Source: Anisus vortex (lineage: Eukaryota; Mollusca; Gastropoda; Planorbidae). Taken from it: 64,000 nucleotides of DNA. Under the pieces are notes generated by a model. The model did not search any database. It had not been told where the DNA came from and was given only the letters and a program-made list of their open reading frames with translations. The stretch covers positions 11,583,400 through 11,647,399 of the forward strand of contig OX421507.1 in assembly GCA_949126835.1 (NCBI GenBank), read 5' to 3'. Position 1 is the stretch's first letter, and each line of letters starts with the position of its first letter. Positions 1 through 13,400 of this stretch are shown piece by piece. The position numbers and the translations under genes are program-made.

Positions 1-1046
1 TTTTTAACAAATGTATTTTTTCGTTATTACGTAACAATTTTTAACATTTGTATCTTTTATAATAAAAAAAACGTTTATGAATAAATTATCATTTACAATT
101 GTTGTTCGCTGAGTTTGTTTACAGTTTTGTTTACAAGTGAGAGGGGGTGGGGGTGGGGAGTGGTGGGGGTGTGAGTGGGAAGGTAAGGAGAGGAGGTTCA
201 CACAAAATGTTAGTTGTTTAAATTTTTAAGTGGGCACTGGTAGGACACAATTTTTTTTCCCTCGTCATAGTAGATGTCTATAGACTTTATATATAGCACA
301 AGGTCGAAATGTAAGACCTTGTCGATATAAGTTCTTATATCTAACGAATAAAACGCGTTTATAACTTAAAAAAACAACAACAACCTTTAAAATTATTAAA
401 AACTATTTCATTTTAAAATCTTCAGATAGTTCTTGCTTTTTTTTAAAAACAATTTTATTTCAATTTTCATTTTTAATTAACCGACCCTACCCTCCATTCC
501 CCATCGTCCATATCGACGCAGGTCGGATTTATACACGTCAAGGGGAGTAGAGTCCTTGGTGGTGGTGCTGGGAGGGGGGGGGGGTGACCGTACTTTACGG
601 TCCTGCGTGAGACAGACGCCTTTCAGGCGAATCCGCTTATGTTCATTAATCTTTGCCCCCCCCCTCTTTACCTCCACCTGCCCGGTCCCTCGCGGAATGT
701 CCTCACTGTGACGAGGACAGCTTCTAAGTCCGATGTCTTAAAACATGTCTCCTGAGTTTACAGTGCCGATATAGTGGAGCAGTAAATCAAAACTGGTCAC
801 ACTGTAATCACACAATATTAGTAAACAGTAGCTAAGCACTCGGTCAACTCTTAGTTCTCAGTAATATTATCGTAGTCAAATATTCACTAATATGAATTTT
901 CAGACTACAAATAATAAATTAAAAATAATACCCTCCCCTCCAAATGCGAAAAAATAAAGAACGCTACACAATAAATTCATAAAATAAGCCAAACCACCAA
1001 GAGGAGATTAGCCCAAATAAAAAATTTGATTCCAAACAAGAAAAAA
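1..1046. other. AT-rich intergenic DNA, no gene seen
   Basis: Low-complexity AT-rich sequence with a short G run near 572-583 and a somewhat GC-richer patch at about 480-720. I see no exon with plausible splice sites and no protein family in any frame; the short open frames are low-complexity (Pro/His/Ser-rich) and look like chance. Confidence 0.6.
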
Positions 1047-1512
1047 AACTAACTGCGTATCACCACTGAAGCAAATAAGCCGAAACTAGCTGCAGTTTTA
1101 CCACTGAAATAAACAAGCCAAAACTAGCTGCTGTATCACTACTGAAGGAAATAAGCCAAAATTAGATGCTGTATCACTACTGAAGGAAATAAGCCACAAC
1201 AAGCTGCTGTATAACTACTGAAGGAAATAAGCCAAAATTAGATGCTGTATCACTACTGAAGGAAATAAGCCAAAACTAGCTGCTGTATCACTACTGAAGG
1301 AAATAAGCCAAAACTAGCTGCTGTATCACTATTGAAGAAAATAATCCAAAACTAGCTGCTGTATCACTACTGAAGGAAATAAGCCACAACTAGCTGCTGT
1401 ATCACTACTGAAGGAAATAAGCCGAAACTAGCTGCGGTATCACTACTGAAGAAAATAAGCCAAAACTAGCTGCTGTATCACTACTGAAGGAAATAAGCCA
1501 AAACTAGCTAGC
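1047..1512. repeat. Tandem array, 38-bp unit, about 12 copies
   Basis: A 38-bp unit (core CTGCTGTATCACTACTGAAG followed by GAAATAAGCCAAAACTAG) repeats head to tail about twelve times. The first two copies are the most diverged, as expected at an array edge. No coding frame runs through it. It is a minisatellite-type array of unknown role that stops shortly before a hAT-type element. Confidence 0.95.
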
Positions 1513-1658
1513 CGGTTAGACAATCTTGCAGGGAACAAGAATAGGGAGGGAGAAAAAGACTAGGAGAGAGAACACAATTGGAGTACAGCATTGTGGAATG
1601 GCCGACGACATGAGATTTGCAGGAAAACTACTAGGAATAGGAATGAAATATGATAGAC

Positions 1659-1847
1659 CAGGATTCGGTAACTTACGGCACTCGTTTCAGACTTGGCTCG
1701 CAGAGTGATTTTCAATGGCACGCGAAAGATTCCCAAAATGGCAATTCAAGTCTCTTCTACAAGAAAGAAGGATGGCTTTTAGGCTGCGCTGAATGAATTA
1801 GAAATCCCAACTTTGGTACGCTTTTATCAAAAGGTTGCCGATCCCTG
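1659..1847. mobile_element. Short non-autonomous hAT element (189 bp)
   Basis: The left end reads CAGGATTCGGTAAC and the right end TTGCCGATCCCTG, degenerate inverted copies of the CAGGGGTCGGCAACC terminus seen at 2144-3408. Inside, it shares the phrase TTTCAATGGCACGCGAAAGA and the subterminal right-end sequence with that larger element. It is flanked by TGATAGAC (1651-1658) and TAATAGAC (1848-1855), a 7/8 match to an 8-bp target duplication, which is the hAT signature. It is an internally deleted relative of the neighbour. Confidence 0.82.
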
Positions 1848-2143
1848 TAATAGACTACAGAGTACAATATATGGCGCCCCAACTGCCCAAAGACTAAAGG
1901 ACATTTAGGTTGGTAGCTTGCCAGGACTAGCTAAAATATAATAGCAAATACTAGAAAACTAGATAACGAATTAGCCCAAAATAATTAGCAATAGTCTAGA
2001 TAGCTATTTAGCCAAAACTAATAAACAAAAGAATAGAAAATTAAGGTAAACTAACCAAGAATAGAATAGCCATTTAGCCAAAAATAATTAAGAATTGAAT
2101 TGAATAGTGTTACAAATTCGATAATTCCGTTGTCTGTCTAGGC

Positions 2144-3408
2144 CAGGGGTCTGCAACCTTGACACGCAGAACTATTTTCAATGGCACGCGAAAGACCTTC
2201 AAGAGGGGTTGTGTATTGATTTAAAAAAACAACACATTTTCCAGTTCAAAATTAGGAAAACTGAAAGTTGAAGCCGATTTTTCTGAATGACATTTAAAAA
2301 ATGGGCATCCGAATTTGCCCATTGGCGGAAAAAATCTGGAAAGAAGCTGCTTAGGAAAGTCATCTGCTTTTCTCAACTGCTAGGCATTCGCTCTTTATTT
2401 TCAGCTTTTGGTTCAACTTACTCTTGTGAACAGATTTGATCACACATGAAAGCTGTTTTAAGCATACAAGGAGGTCACTTACAATTGACCGCTCATTAAT
2501 TCACACAGACTAAAGAGTTTTTATGCTAATCTTCTATAATTAAAGATAATGATAAGTAATTCTAAAACAAATTGATTTTTCATTATTAATTTGATAAATA
2601 TAAGAGACTTATTTAATAGCACTGTATTATGTAATTAAAAAAAATAATGCAAGAAATATTTATTTACAACTGTTTAACGTAAATTATTTTAATAATTCAT
2701 ATTTTAAAGAATACCATAATGTTGGATTATATAAAGAGATAATAATTAGTCAGTAATATTTTTTTATAATACAAAGCATATCTTTTATGCATCACGACCG
2801 AATTAAATATGGAAAAGCGTTTAACTTAAAGGGAGATAATTAACCCATTTTATGAATTTAGCTAATATTTTTTTTTCTTTCATTATTAAATAAATGGCTT
2901 AAAGTTTATAATTTTGAAATAATCAAACTGTAAAAAGTGTTTGAAAATTATATACAAATTATATGACCAAAGAATTTATATGTATATTTTTAAACGTTAC
3001 ATTAGCTACGCAGTTTGTATGATAACTATGCATCAATTCGCACATCGATGGCTCGGCACACGCGGCATTAAAATGAAGGAAGAAATATTAAAGAAGATCT
3101 TAGTTAAACTGAGATAAAATTATAATGAAGATTATCATTTAGCATAGCAAATGTTAGATGCTTATCTTGACTAACAAATGATAATGTTAAGACAATAATT
3201 ACCATACAGTATACAGTCTTTAATGTGAATGTTTAGTAATAAAATATTGTATTTAATATAAATGCATGTACTGAGGATGATAGTCACAAACACGTTAATT
3301 TTGTATTAAATATAAAACTTTGTAACGATTCATTTTAAGCTGTTGGCACGCTGAATGATTTAGAAATCCTAATTTGGCACACTGTTAGCAAAAGGTTGCC
3401 GACCCCTG
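2144..3408. mobile_element. Non-autonomous hAT element (1.27 kb)
   Basis: Ends are CAGGGGTCTGCAACCTT and, inverted, CAGGGGTCGGCAACCTTT. Flanking octamers are GTCTAGGC (2136-2143) and GTCTTGAC (3409-3416), 6/8 identical, in keeping with an old 8-bp hAT duplication. The interior is very AT-rich with no transposase frame left. The same family appears at 1659-1847 and 27649-27846. Confidence 0.85.
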
Positions 3409-3571
3409 GTCTTGACTATTGTTTGTCATCATCATCATCATCATCATTGCCCGTCACCCCAGCTGGGGTATGTCCAACAACCACAGATCTCTAGAGTCCT
3501 CTGTCCTGAGCCATTCTTTCCAATTAGGTCCAGCTGTACCCCATCCTTTCTGTGTCTGCCTCAAGGTCGCG

Positions 3572-5155
3572 TCACCAGATATTCCTTGGGCGGCCCCTTT
3601 TCCGCTTGCCTTGCGGGTTCCGCTTGAGTGCCTGTCTGGTGATGCTGGTTGGCGGCTTGCGCAGGGTGTGCCCTATCCAACCCCATCTTCTTCTTCTGAT
3701 ATCCTCTTCTATAGGGCGTATGCAGGTTCTTTGCCAGAGGTCGGTTTTGTTTATTGTTTCAGGCCAGCGGATCTGGAGTATCCTTCTGAGGCAGCTGTTG
3801 ATCAAGGTTTGGACTTTGCCAGAGGTGGCTTTTGTCATTCTCCACGTTTCCGCGCCATACAATAGGACTGACTTAACGTTAGAGTTGAACAGTCTAATTT
3901 TTGTATCTAGGGATAGCTCTTTGGAGTTCCATATATTCTTGAGTTGGATGAAGGCGGCTCTTGCTTTGCCGATCCTTGCCTTGACGTCTGCAACTGTTCC
4001 TCCTTGCTGGTCAATGATACTACCCAGGTAGGTAAAGGAATGCACCTCCTCGAGTAAGATTCCATGCAGTGTGATTGATTCGGCACAAGCGTGGTTGATC
4101 TTCAAGGTTTTGTTCTTATCTTTGTTGATGTTCAGTCCAACCTGTGCTGATGTGGCTGCTACCATGTTGGTTTTCTCTTGCATTTTTTGTTTACTGTGCG
4201 AGAAGAGTGCAATGTCATCTGCAAAGTCCAAGTCTTCAAGCTGGTCCCACACGGTCAACTGTATACCGGTTCTGCGCTCCCGAGTGGATGTTTTCATAAT
4301 CCAGTCTATGACCAGGAGGAAGAGAAATGGCGACAACAGGCACCCTTGACGAACTCCGACTCGCACCGGAAAAGTATCTGTAAGCTGTCCTCCATGTACG
4401 ACTCTACTGATAAGGTTGGTAATCTTATTTGAGATGCCATAGTGCCGTAGGAGCTTCCAAAGGGTCTCTCTGTCCACGCTGTCGAAGGCTTTTTCATAAT
4501 CAATAAAAAGTATATACAGCGAGGAGTTCCACTCTAATGACTGCTCGACCATAATGCGAAGTGTCGCAATCTGATCCGTGCAGGATCTGTTTTGCCGGAA
4601 GCCTGCCTGCTGGTCTCTCAGTTTGGGATCAACAATGTCTCTCATCCTATTAAGGAGGACTCTGTTAAAGACCTTTCCCGGCACTGAAAGAAGTGTGATG
4701 CCTCTGTAGTTGTTGCAATTACTGAGGTCACATTTCTTAGGGAGTTTGATCAGGTAACCTTCCTTACAATCTGCTGGTATGTTTTCATCTTCCCAAATCC
4801 GTTCAAAGAGTGGGTATAGCATCTCTACTGACAAATCCACATCTGCTTTTAGGGCCTCTGCTGGTATGTCATCTGGCCAAGCTGCTTTTCCATTTTTTAT
4901 ACTAGCAATGGCTCTACTAATCTCGTTTCTGGTCGGCTTTTCACAATTAATCGGGAGATCCTCGTTTGTTGGCTCAATGATAGGGATATCAGTAAAGGGT
5001 ATGGGCCTATTAAGAAGCTGTTCAAAATGCTGAACCCATCTATTCATTTGTTGGTCTAATCTATTGATGGCCTTCCCGTGTTCATCCTTGACAGGTCTTT
5101 CTGATTTGTTGAAATTGCCAGAAAGGCGTTTGGTAATATCATACAGCTGTCTCAA
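3572..5155 (-). pseudogene. RTE LINE reverse transcriptase, open but cut off from its endonuclease
   Basis: A 527-codon stretch with the RT palm. Around residue 130-150 is the block [20 protein letters not shown]; near 216-226 is motif [13 protein letters not shown]; near 265-275 is [11 protein letters not shown]; then [11 protein letters not shown] carries the catalytic Asp pair. The C-terminal part holds [15 protein letters not shown] and a basic [10 protein letters not shown] tail, usual for RTE proteins. The usual GPD of the N-terminal block is WPD here, and a few residues look lost just before VHGGQL. A stop at 5155-5157 and a frame change separate it from the upstream linker, so the polyprotein cannot be made. 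Confidence 0.88.
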
Positions 5156-5430
5156 GCTAGTTTCTACTGTACGCTGCTTGTTCTGCTTCTTTCGCCAGTC
5201 CGTCTATATAATTCTTCCTATCTTTCTTTATGCTTCTCTTTACTATTCTGTGAGATTCTGCATACTTCTCTTGAGCCTTTGCTTTGCATGCCCTTGTTTT
5301 GCTGTTGCTTACTGCTGCCTTTTTCTTCCTCCTATCTTGGATCTTGACCAAAGTTTCTGCTGTTATCCACTCTTTATGCTGCCGTTTCTCTTTCCCTACT
5401 ACCTCTTGACATGTTGTTCTGAATGACTAT

Positions 5431-6435
5431 TTAATTTTTTTCCCATTTGTTGGGTACTTTGTCTTCTTCTTCCTGAAGTTCTTGAAGCACTTGAAACCTA
5501 TTTTTTAGTGTTAGCTTAAGCTTCTCTCTGTACATGTGATCTTTTAGGAGGTTGACATTGTACTTTTCTCTTCTGTTTGGCATGTACAGTATAGGGTTTC
5601 TCTTCAGCTTTAATTTCAGTTTGGTCACCAGCAGATGGTGGTCCGATGCTACATCTGCACCCCTTTTTACTCTGACATCTTGCATGGACCGTCTGAATCG
5701 TTTATTAATGCAGATGTGATCTATCTGGTTCTATGTGCGGTTGTCGGGCGATACCCAAGTACATAACTTGTGAATACGCTTATGGGGAAAGATGCTGCCT
5801 CCTATTACCATGTTGTTTAGTGCACAAAAGTCTGCAAATTTTTCCCCGTTTTCGTTCATTTGTCCCACTGCCTGGGTGCCCATGATGTGCTCATATCCTG
5901 TGTTATCTGTCCCAATCTTGGCATTGACGTCACCCATGAGGATAGTGATGTCCTTGTGTAGGAAGGTCTCTATGACTTTTTGAAATTTATAAAAGAACTG
6001 GTCTTTATCCCCTTCGCTACCATCATTTGTGGGGCCTTAGTGCTGTACCACGCTCAGTGCAATCCTCTTCTTTTTTGTGCTGAACGAGGTGGTAATCATC
6101 CTGGGTCCATGTGCCTCCCATCCAATCAAGGTGCCTTGTGGCTGGGTAGACAGCATAAGTCATACTCCCTGTATATGAGGGGCCTCACTCTCTCCATACC
6201 CAGAGTACAGTAATTGCTCTCCCGTCGACAGCCTTGTTTGTCCTGCTTGGGTCCACCTTGTTTCACTAATGCCCAGTATTTCAATTTTTTTTCTTTTCAT
6301 TTCAGCTGCTACTTGCAGGGCTCTGCCAGTTTCATACATGGCCCTGACATTCCATGTGCCAATACTAGTATTCCTGGTTAAAAGAAAGGTAGTTGCCTTC
6401 GTGGCTTCCTTTCGGCTTTTACCACTAAACGTCAT
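5431..6435 (-). pseudogene. RTE LINE endonuclease, fragmented
   Basis: Three open pieces carry AP-endonuclease features: SIGTWNVRAMYETGRA and EILGISETRW near the start (6360-6220), MGDVNAKIG (from about 5937), and ASDHHLLVTKLKLKLKR (about 5660-5610), the SDH block. The join between the first and second pieces is disrupted and a TAG cuts the protein just after SPDNRT at about 5731. A further linker fragment at 5157-5351 sits in another frame. This is a decayed copy. Confidence 0.83.
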
Positions 6436-6714
6436 AACACTTCTCTAGAAGTGTCTTTCCTTCCCAGGTCAAAGTCTTCAGTTTTTTCTGTGTTTGGTGT
6501 TTCTGTAGCGATTTGTGATTTTTTTTACAAAATAAGGTTACTAGTTTTATGTTTAAACCCCAACCTGGAGGACCAGGTCACTAGATCTTCCCAGCTTGGC
6601 TGAGCCTGCCAGGAGTTTACACTTCCGCTGGTATAGCTCTGGGGGTCGTCAGGGTACGCAAGCTGCCAAGCCACCGCGTCAAGGCTCTAGTACCAGTTGG
6701 CAGAGGCTATTGTT

Positions 6715-8430
6715 CACTATGACATAATAAACTCAAGCCACTCAATAGTAACATTAAAGTTCATAAGTTAATTACAAGTAGCATCCTTGTAGCTAAGCAA
6801 AAATCAACAAACAACCCTAACTGCACAAATGCTTTATACTTTCCATAGATTTTGGTGCAGAAAGTTCTAGAAACTAGAATGAATTTTCCTGAAGCTTTCC
6901 GTATGCAAAACAAAAGGCATACTCGATAGTGGTTGAGACTACAATAAAATATTTGTGTGTGTGTTATTACGTCATAATGAAATAACCATCTACACAAATA
7001 CTCTCTACACACCAAAATCAAATGTAAATAAACAACTCTACACGAACTAGCGAGACTATCTCAAATATAATAATGTAGAAACAATTATTACGTTCTATGC
7101 ACATACAACAATAGGCTAAACATTGAGCCAAAAACTAATTAAAACAAGAATAACCAGAATTGCAAATTACATGTAAAATAGCTCATACTGCCTCCTTTCA
7201 ACAACACAAACCAAAAAAAGGGCAAAAAGTAGCCAAAAACAACAACAATAAATTATGCAGCAGAATAGTTAAATAAATACATAATGAACAATATTAACAT
7301 GTAAAGCGAAAATCACACACCGACAAAAGGTCCCCCGTCCCGCCCCAACCCCTTTAACTCTTTAAACATAAAAGAAGCGCGCGGATACATTCCTGCATAG
7401 TAAAAGTTTGCAAAAGTGGAATGCCCCTCCCCCTGTTTAGACGTATTCTAGACCAGCATTTTTTGTTTTATTGTGTACGACAACATTTAGCTGACTTTAA
7501 TTTGTCCACTTTGCAACGTTTTAATTTTCATTTAAATCTGACTTTATTACTTTTGTAAATATGAAACTAATGTGTGTGTCTCTGTTTTCCACTCCTATTT
7601 GTGTGTGTCTCGAAAGGGCTAAACGTTATACGGTCATAAAACAAAACATTTTAATGTTTTTAATGATAAAGTTTTATTTCTGTTAACAAAAATAATTTGT
7701 TTATAATATACAAATAAACACACCATAAAAGTATTTACGTCTAAATCTTTTAAATCCTCATTGCAGTTTTGTCTGCACTCTTGATTAAACTTCAAAATTT
7801 TTATAAAAAAAACATCACTCAGAAACTATTTTTTTCTTCAATTTTTGCCTTAAGAAACTACACACAAAATTAAAATAAATAAAATATATAAAGTATTTAG
7901 AAATGTGCGTCATAATGTGCGTCATAATGTGTGATGAACAAAACAACAACAGGATTTTTGTAAGGGAAAGGGGGAAGGGAATTGGCTGAAAAAGAATGTG
8001 ATGTCATCGGCGACACGACTAACAAGTTTCAGCTCCTTAGGATGACGGGATGGGTCATTTATGCTTTTCTTAAACTTAGCTACGCCTAGATAGCCAGGTA
8101 CAAAAAAAGCGAAATAAATATCAATGATTTTAAAAGTGATAGAATAGTAACCAAAAAGGACCTAAAATTTTCTTTTTAATTCAACACTCATTTAAAATTG
8201 GTAAATTCAGCTAACATAAAGGCTTTGTACATTATTACAAGTATTACAGCTGTAGCTGAAAAATACATTAACATAAAAACAAAATACACAACAACTGGTC
8301 AAAGTCAAGTTAACTAATGTGGTATTTCCAAATTTTAAGCTCTGTCATGGTTTTATGACTTCCCCACCCCCTTTGTTGCAGCTGTAGCTGAAGGGATAAT
8401 GTTTAGTTAGACATCTGCACAGGTGTGTAC
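6715..8430. other. Intergenic, no gene seen
   Basis: AT-rich DNA with GTGTGT stretches (about 6953-6964) and a small tandem ATGTGCGTCATA repeat near 7903-7935. No coding homology or splice-bounded open frame is visible in either strand. Confidence 0.55.
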
Positions 8431-9482
8431 AGGTGTTAGAATTTTTTTTTTTTTTTTTTTTTTTGGGGACTGACTATAAAATTGGCGCCTCCCACACCGC
8501 TACCAATTTAATAGCATTTTTCATAAATGTAACGCTGTAAGCCTCAGTATTGGCGTCCGTTTACCTTGTCGCCTGGCGAACTATATGTGGCCCTCACCCC
8601 CCCCCCCCCCCCCCCAAGCTACACCTCTGAATCAGGTTCTAATGACGTGATGGAACATCATCGTTGGAGAATAATTGCTCGTACAAAAAAAAAAAGAGCT
8701 GCCTAATAGTGACACTCACACGCTTCGTACGGGCTGGCAACGTTTTGTGAGTGAGCAATTAGCAGCTCGGTGGTATAGGCCAATGAGAGTAATGCAAGAT
8801 GTACTGCTGCTAAAACTCTCATTCCACAACAGAGGTTGGGTGGGGTGGGGGGATTTGTCAAAAAAACGAGTGCCGAAAGTCTGGAACTCTTTCGAATGGG
8901 AGCGCCTATCATTCATAAAGTGTCAATAATTTGGGGATATCCTACAAAATCTAAAGTAAACGCGTCGCTTTCGTCATATACTCCTAGTTGTCTTTTTCTT
9001 TTAAAGTAATACTTAATGATAGTAAGCTACTTATTAAGGGGTCGTACATATATTACGTACCCCATAAAATAACCACAACCTCCCCCTGTTGCACCTCGAC
9101 ATTTTTAGAATCCACTACTTTATGCGTACGCAAATATTAGCTCTCTCCCCCCCCCCCCCCCCCCAACAAAACCAAACCTGTTGAAAAAGTTATTTTTAGC
9201 CAAAGTCGTAATGTATTTACTATTTTAGTAAGTTAAAAACGTTTGGTCTGAATGAAACAATAGTTCTTTCCCATTAACAAAATAAAAAACAGCCAATTGA
9301 TTGAGACTGTGGTTCTCGAAAGCAGTTTTCAGTCACTCAAACTAACCAGCATACCTTTGTTTTATGGTACATCAACAAGTTTAATTATTGTTTCGGGCCT
9401 TAGCCTGACCGTGACAAATTAAAGTAAACGTTGTATTTAAATGAGATACAGAGAAGCCACTCCTTTTTAAAATTATTTTTCC
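8431..9482. repeat. Homopolymer-rich intergenic DNA
   Basis: A T run (about 8439-8464), a C run (about 8598-8616) and another C run (about 9149-9165) break up unremarkable sequence. The patch around 9038-9165 (TCGTACATATATTACGTACC, then CCTCCCCCTGTTGCACC) resembles stretches near 53510-53600 and 63270-63420, so it is probably an old dispersed repeat. Confidence 0.5.
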
Positions 9483-9767
9483 TCATTGTGAATTACTAGT
9501 CCATCTGCAACGAGTGAGTGGCCATGCCTTGGTTCGAATCCATGTAAAGATTTTTTTCCATGCCAGAGTCTCCCCATCTCTGATGCGTATTGTATAGCCT
9601 ACTTTACATTGGAGGGGAAAGTGAAGGGGTGAGGGGTCGACATTGTGATGGCCACACAATATCCTTGTAAATCGTGGCCAAGGAAACTGGTCAATACTGT
9701 AATAATAGTCTTCATTGACAAATATCATCGGAAAGCGTTTCGGGCATACTAATAAAAAAAAACCCAC
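9483..9767 (+). mobile_element. Degenerate tRNA-derived SINE
   Basis: GGTTCGAATCC near 9530-9541 is a good pol III B box. It is followed by GTAAAGATTTTTTTCC, then TGATGGCCACACAATATCC and CGTGGCCAAGGAAAC, which parallel the body of the SINE at 29509-29740. The A box region is too worn to define. An old copy, about 285 bp. Confidence 0.6.
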
Positions 9768-10453
9768 AACAACTTAAAAAAAAATTGATTTTAAGCATTC
9801 TATCCTTGAATTGAATCTTCCTTTTTTGCTTTTACTTCAAACTGGATTTTCGGGGCGGCAGTCCGGAATATCCCCCAAACACCAATGTAGCACTATTAAG
9901 TATACGGCAACTTTTAATATCACATAGTTCATTGCTAGACTATTGATTTATTCTGTGGAATTCCGAAAGACTAACATGTGATCCCGTTAGGTAAGCGACC
10001 TACAGCTGTTGGATTATTGATTATGTAACTGAATTCAAAACTCTCTATCTCTGATTAATGCCTTTGTTCTTTGGATTACAGCTTGCAGTTGGCTTTAGTC
10101 TGCTTTTTTGGTAAAGTCTTAATAAGGTTTTGAAACTTTCGTCTGTAAGTATTACATTTTAAATAATTACTTTTTTGCCATTTATATAAATTAAATAGAA
10201 ATTTGAAATTAAAAACAAACAATGAATAAAAAAAAACATCGTTAAAAAGTTTAATGTAAATAAAGTCATATAATTTTAATATTTTATGATATTTTAAAAA
10301 AAAATTTCAGCTTCATTTAGTTATCATTACAGAGAAGAATGTAAACTCACTAATTACTTTACAAAGTAACTTATAGGAAATGAAATACATGTGAACTTAA
10401 ACTTATTAGTTTGTTTATCTTTAACTTATCATAACAGATTGACTGATTCAAAG
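9768..10453. promoter_or_regulatory. Upstream region of ureF
   Basis: AT-rich DNA directly 5' of the ureF start codon. CATAACAG just before 10439 could be a 3' splice site of a 5' untranslated exon, with the ATG 16 bp further on. I see no clear TATA box or other promoter element, so the start of transcription is unknown. Confidence 0.35.
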
Positions 10454-13400
10454 ATGGATTCCAGACAATTATTGATCCTACTCCAGTTAACGGACAGTGG
10501 TAATAAACTTATATAAATACATGTAAAGCTAAGTTTTCAAAGTTTGTTATTTGGTAAACTTAATTATTCATTATTTACAGATTGTAATAATTACAGTAAA
10601 AATAAACAACTACCAGCATTGAGCAATGAATTGTTAAAACAACAACTCAATATGATAATGTTTTATTTTTCAAAATTTTATACTGCTAATTTAAACCTAA
10701 GACATACTGTTCATTTGCTCCCCCCCCCCCCCCCCCGCCCAAACGACTATAACGGTCAAGGGTTTGATGAGGACGATGAAGATACTAAAACATACTTCGA
10801 GTTACACAAAGTTCTTACTCCAGATGCAAATATCTTAGATAAATAAAAAGTGTTAGCATATGAAAATACAAATTACGTGCTTGATGTAAGAACTCTGCTG
10901 ATATGAAAAAAACACTTTACGTTATTATATTATTTATAAGCTTACACTGTATCTTAAAGCTGATCACATCTTTCTTATTGTTTGAACAGCTTTTCCAACA
11001 GGTGGGTACGTGCACAGTTTGGGTCTTGAAGCTTATATCCAGTACTTTGGAAGAGAAGAACTGAGACGAAGTAAGATGTCTAAACATTTCCAAATAGATA
11101 ACTACACGAATTGCTATACACATACTTTCTCTTTAACTTTAACCTTTTGATTTACATAATACAATAGTTGCCTAATTACATTCATATAACAGAAGCTAGG
11201 AATACATAATATGCCTAGATCTAATCAGAGTGTCTGTCCTCTTAAGCCTAATCTACAAATAAACTGTTAATGAGCTTATTCTTATTAATTTATATTAATT
11301 CATATGCCGAAACATATAATTAGTCACTTGATGAGACATCTTCTATTATTTAAACATTTAATAAGTATAAAACACATTCATAACAATCATAACAACATAA
11401 AGATAGAATCTACTTATAAGGCGAGGGAAATCTATTATGTATTTTATAAGAAAGAAACAATTTCTACTAATTATGGCATAATATAATTAAGGTAGGTACA
11501 CTTCTAAGTCATGGGAGTTAAAAAAAGATTACATTTCCAATAAATATGCATGGCCAATTGGTAACAGCTGAATAAATATGCATGGTCCATTGGTAACAGC
11601 TGTTCAAATATGATCATGATATTATACTGTCATTTTCTCTCTGGTGACTGATTAATGTTGCTTTATTTTTGTCCCTTGTCAAAAATACTTTTAAAAGGTG
11701 TGTTTCGGTACGTAGATATCTGCCCGCGGGACACTCTTTGTCAAAATATCACCGATTTATTCAATTTAGGAACTTGGCGACTAATAACTTATAACTTGGA
11801 TGTCTTGTATGGCCTGGCACGATATTGTATTTGTTTAGAGAAGCAGCTATACCACTAATTATTTTTTATGCAGATAAATCAATCACTTCATCACAACCGG
11901 CCACACAATTCCTTTTAATAGAAATGTCAACAAATAATCATTTGCACGATTTCACTTGCTGTTTAAATTAAATGGCATTAACATACTTTTTGAAACCCAT
12001 AGAATGCCTTAACTTTACATATCCACTTAATACTGGAATGAAAATAATCAATTTGTGAAATTCTATTTTACTTCGTCAGATAAGAACAGATTATATAGTG
12101 CGTTAATCAGTGTACTGGAAAATACAGGTAAAAAAATGACAACGTATAAAGGCTAAAAAGAAAATTATGGTCAATTAAGGCTTTTATAGAGTAGGTATGT
12201 TTTGTTAACTGCATTAAAAAACTATAATATAATTTACAATACTTTAGCACGTTAACTCAAATTACTTCCCTTCTTTTCAGTTGTTGTTATTTTAATACTT
12301 TTCGTTTAATGACATTTACTCTAATAACCATTACATGTTTACATGAAAAACAGATGCGAAGCCAAGGTTTATATTATAATTCCAGCCTCTTTGAACCTAC
12401 CATTTATAAAATCAGCTTATAAGACCGTCGCGGACAAAATTCAATTGAAATTAAAAATGGCAGACAGTGGACACAATGTAAAGAGCTCGCTGGATTTGTT
12501 TAGGCAGACGGACATGTCTAAATTTGAGAAGGTTTCAGACAACTTTTCTCAGAAGGTGTGTCAAACTGTTGACCTTTCAATGGATCTTGGACAGTTAGAC
12601 AAGTTGTGTGAAGCGTTTGCCACCAATCATACAGTGCGTAGAGCCAGTGTCAGGCAGGTTAGTTAATGCCCCTTCACTTGAATAGATATCTTGATAACAA
12701 TAACCACATTGATATGCTTGGTTGCGCACTCTCTTAGTAAAAATTTCATAAGATAATAATAATAATAGTTAGTTTATTTATTTTGCGCTGCCAACTAACA
12801 TAATGTAAGCTAAGAGCGCATCTAACATTGAACAACAAACACATACATAGCGGTGGGGCTAATTATATGCCAGAACAGGGCTACGATTCTCTAGGCTAGA
12901 TAAGTCTACACAAATTATTTAATTACACCAAAGGAGTCACTTCCAGCATAGGCACTGGCAAAATTATTTCATCAATTGTGCTGTTTAATTAATTCTCTAA
13001 ACATGCCATTCGTCCCAAGTGTAGTATTTCAACCTATCTCCCATATATGTTACAGGCGCTCCTTTTATCTATCAAAAAGTATTTGTACATTCTAAGTATA
13101 AAACTGCTTATTCCACAACTGGCGATGACTGCTACATAATAATCTTTATTTATATAATACTGACTTGTATCCATAGTATTACACTTATCATGCTCAGTGG
13201 GCTCTTGGTATGAATTTCAGTGGCCGATTCGTGGTTGCCTAAGGCAGACAGCTACTAGTTAAAGAGAAATATCTGTAAACTCTTGCTTTGACATTCACTA
13301 AACATATATAACTCATTCATTAATAACAAAAACAGGGGAAATAATATATGTCATTAAAATGTCTTCCTTAACTAAAAAGTAAAATGATAAAAAAATATAT

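Larger units (their letters stand above)
3424..6706 (-). mobile_element. RTE-type LINE, near full length, broken
   Basis: On the minus strand this holds, in order, a 5' leader (about 6706-6436), an AP-type endonuclease (about 6435-5690), a linker, a reverse transcriptase and a 3' tail of ATG trinucleotides (3425-3448), the short-repeat tail typical of RTE elements. At about 3.3 kb it matches a full-length RTE. The octamer CTATTGTT occurs at 3416-3423 and 6707-6714 and may be the target duplication. Frameshifts and stops separate the endonuclease, linker and RT parts, so it is dead. It lies directly against the hAT element ending at 3408. Confidence 0.88.

Noticed and set aside
1047..1512. CRISPR-like or coding repeat
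   Set aside because: No spacers between units and no open frame through the array; a simple minisatellite.
3412..4031. Plus-strand proteins over the LINE
   Set aside because: Antisense shadows of the reverse transcriptase and its 3' tail.
10544..10846. Separate small protein gene inside ureF intron 1
   Set aside because: Spans a poly(C) run, has no family similarity and lies wholly in an intron; the acidic tail is interesting but unsupported.
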